From Variovorax sp. KK3 (GTDB lineage: Bacteria; Pseudomonadota; Gammaproteobacteria; Burkholderiales; Burkholderiaceae_C), in contig NZ_LYVO01000048.1 in assembly GCF_001984055.1 (NCBI RefSeq), positions 1 through 51,213 on the forward strand: a stretch of DNA of 51,213 nt, in the 5' to 3' direction. Below the pieces are notes generated by a model, which did not search any database, was not told where the DNA came from, and worked only from the letters and a program-made list of their open reading frames with translations. The position numbers and the translations under genes were made by a program. Positions 50,183 through 51,213 of this stretch are shown piece after piece. Every line of letters starts with the position of its first letter. Within the stretch, counting starts at the first letter, position 1.

Positions 50183-50998
50183 TCAAAGCTCGTGGCCGAA
50201 GAAGCGCGCGACGAGGCGCGCCTGGCCCAGGTGCATGTGCTTGCCCGAATGCACGCGGTGGCCGGTGTCGATGGCGCGCTGCAGCAGCGGCGTGATCTCG
50301 GGCTTGGTGACGATGTCGACGACGAGCGTCGTCGTGGGCAACTCGGCCGGGTCGAAGGGAAGCGGGTCGCCGGGCTTCATCCCGAGCGGTGTCGCGTTCA
50401 CCACGGCGTCGAAGGCTTCGCCCGCCACCGTGTCCGTTGTGAAGCGCGTTTGCGGAAATGCGTGTTGCAGCTGGCGGTGCAGTGCGTCGCGCCTGGCGGT
50501 GTCCGGGTCGCGCAGCGAGAGCGCGGCAACGCCGGCTTGCGCCAGCGCCAGCGCGATGGCCGCACCCGCGCCGCCGACCCCGAAGAGGCAGACGCGCCAG
50601 CCGCGGGGGTCGTGGCCCTGGTCGCGCAGGCCTTCGACGAATCCCGCTCCGTCGAACATGTCGCCGGTCCAGCGCCCATCGGGCTCGCGGCGAGCCGCGT
50701 TGACCGCGCCGACGAGCTTCGCTGCCGGCCCGACTTCGTCGAGCATCGCGAAGACGCGGCCTTTGTGCGGCATCGTGACGACCAGCCCGCTCAGGTTGCG
50801 CAGCTTGGCGAGCCCGGCCCACGCCGGGGCGATGTCTTCCTCGCCCACGTGCAGCGGCACGAGCACCGCGTTGACGCCGCGCTGCGCGAACATCGCGTTG
50901 AACACCTCGGGCGAACGGACGGCCGAGATCGGGTCGCCGACGATCCCGTAGAGCCGGGTCGAGCCGTCGAGCTGCCCGGGCCTCACGACCGCGCTCAC
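50183..50998 (-). CDS. Shikimate-dehydrogenase-like oxidoreductase
   Basis: This 271-residue AroE/YdiB-family enzyme has LYGIVGDPISAVRSPEVFNA (substrate Ser region), LSGLVVTMPHKGRVF (catalytic Lys), GAVNAARREPDGRWTGDMFDGAGF (catalytic Asp), VCLFGVGGAGAAIALALAQAG (cofactor loop) and NATPLGMKPGDPL. The start is GTG, overlapping the crotonase stop (GTGA, 50998-50995). Because it is embedded in a catabolic operon, a quinate/shikimate-type or other hydroxy-acid dehydrogenase is more likely than housekeeping AroE. The loop after the first strand has S-A-V-R-S in place of the common S-x-S-P arrangement, so the substrate may differ. Confidence 0.9.
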   Translation of the reverse strand: MSAVVRPGQLDGSTRLYGIVGDPISAVRSPEVFNAMFAQRGVNAVLVPLHVGEEDIAPAWAGLAKLRNLSGLVVTMPHKGRVFAMLDEVGPAAKLVGAVNAARREPDGRWTGDMFDGAGFVEGLRDQGHDPRGWRVCLFGVGGAGAAIALALAQAGVAALSLRDPDTARRDALHRQLQHAFPQTRFTTDTVAGEAFDAVVNATPLGMKPGDPLPFDPAELPTTTLVVDIVTKPEITPLLQRAIDTGHRVHSGKHMHLGQARLVARFFGHEL

Positions 50999-51213
50999 GA
51001 TCGGCCTCCTGCCGGCTTCGCGGCTTGGCGCCGCTCCAGGAAGTCGCCGATGCGGGTCTTGGCCTCGGCGGTGTCGAGCACCACCGACGCCAGCAGGCGC
51101 TCGATGCGAAGCGATTGCCGCAGCGATCCCTCCGACGCCTCGAGGATCACTTCGCGGGCGAAGGCCACGGCGGGTGCGCTGCGGCGGGCGATGGCATCGG
51201 CCATGCCGATGGC
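50995..51213 (-). CDS. Enoyl-CoA hydratase/isomerase-like protein, C-terminal part (cut by window end)
   Basis: The frame is open to the window edge, so only the last ~72 residues are visible. They read as the C-terminal helices of a crotonase-fold enzyme: ADAIARRSAPAVAFAREVIL, a Glu-Arg-type segment (LRIERLLASVVLDTAEAKTR) and the closing GDFLERRQAAKPAGG, equivalent to the family's E-G-x-x-A-F-x-E-K-R end. The active site lies outside the window. Overlaps the next gene by GTGA. It is the most upstream visible gene of the operon. Confidence 0.75.
   Translation of the reverse strand, partial: AIGMADAIARRSAPAVAFAREVILEASEGSLRQSLRIERLLASVVLDTAEAKTRIGDFLERRQAAKPAGGRS

Noticed and set aside
1..51213. 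CRISPR arrays, rRNA or tRNA genes, and complete insertion sequences
   Set aside because: No regularly spaced palindromic repeats, no conserved RNA gene sequence and no transposase motif were seen on either strand; the only regular repeat array is coding (19215-19832).

Overview
The window reads as a chromosomal segment of a high-GC betaproteobacterium, most likely Comamonadaceae (Variovorax-like). The reasons are the strong G/C bias at third codon positions, two periplasmic Bug-type solute receptors, several LysR regulators, polar-flagellum genes, and a class II DAHP synthase beside phenylalanine/tyrosine catabolism. The genus is an inference. No rRNA, tRNA, CRISPR array or complete insertion sequence was recognised.

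Layout. 1-3736: the end of a chemoreceptor gene, then flgK and flgL. 3770-8522 (minus): a catabolic operon of an enolase-superfamily enzyme, LeuC/LeuD-like hydro-lyase subunits, an RraA/HMG-aldolase-like protein and a Bug receptor. It is divergent from a LacI-type regulator, with a near-perfect 18-bp palindrome between them. 9632-14744 (minus): LysR regulator, phosphonoacetate hydrolase, Bug receptor and a Na/Pi-cotransporter-PhoU protein, a plausible phosphonoacetate-use unit. 14759-19145 (minus): hybrid PAS histidine kinase, EamA transporter, SnoaL-like protein and YjbQ. 19215-20552: a protein with five ~20-residue DYPSTV repeats, an XRE regulator and a small unknown gene. 20640-21224: an exported SUOX-fold protein. 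21261-23085 (minus): a visibly AT-rich DUF262 + HEPN pair, probably an acquired defence module. 23390-25594: a LysR regulator and D(-)-tartrate dehydratase. 25656-29729: class II DAHP synthase, phenylalanine 4-hydroxylase and 4-hydroxyphenylpyruvate dioxygenase, divergent from an Lrp/AsnC regulator.

29788-44007 has the character of a stress-response region: YetF-like membrane protein, GAF histidine kinase, YihY/BrkB protein, Crp/Fnr regulator, DUF2934 protein, glycosyltransferase, large-subunit catalase, a UvrD-like helicase with a LexA-type box touching its start codon, small low-complexity proteins, a formaldehyde-dehydrogenase-like alcohol dehydrogenase, a frameshifted short-chain dehydrogenase and a CheB-like domain that has lost its catalytic serine. 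44360-48170 holds a three-subunit periplasmic-type aldehyde oxidoreductase (paoABC-like). 48203-51213 (minus) is a tightly overlapped catabolic operon: crotonase (cut by the window end), shikimate-dehydrogenase-like enzyme, DUF993 aldolase-like protein and a short-chain dehydrogenase.

The strongest candidates for undescribed biology are the phosphonoacetate/Bug/phosphate-transporter unit, the LeuCD-RraA-enolase operon with its operators, the DYPSTV repeat protein, the DUF262-HEPN pair and the LexA-controlled, possibly leaderless helicase.
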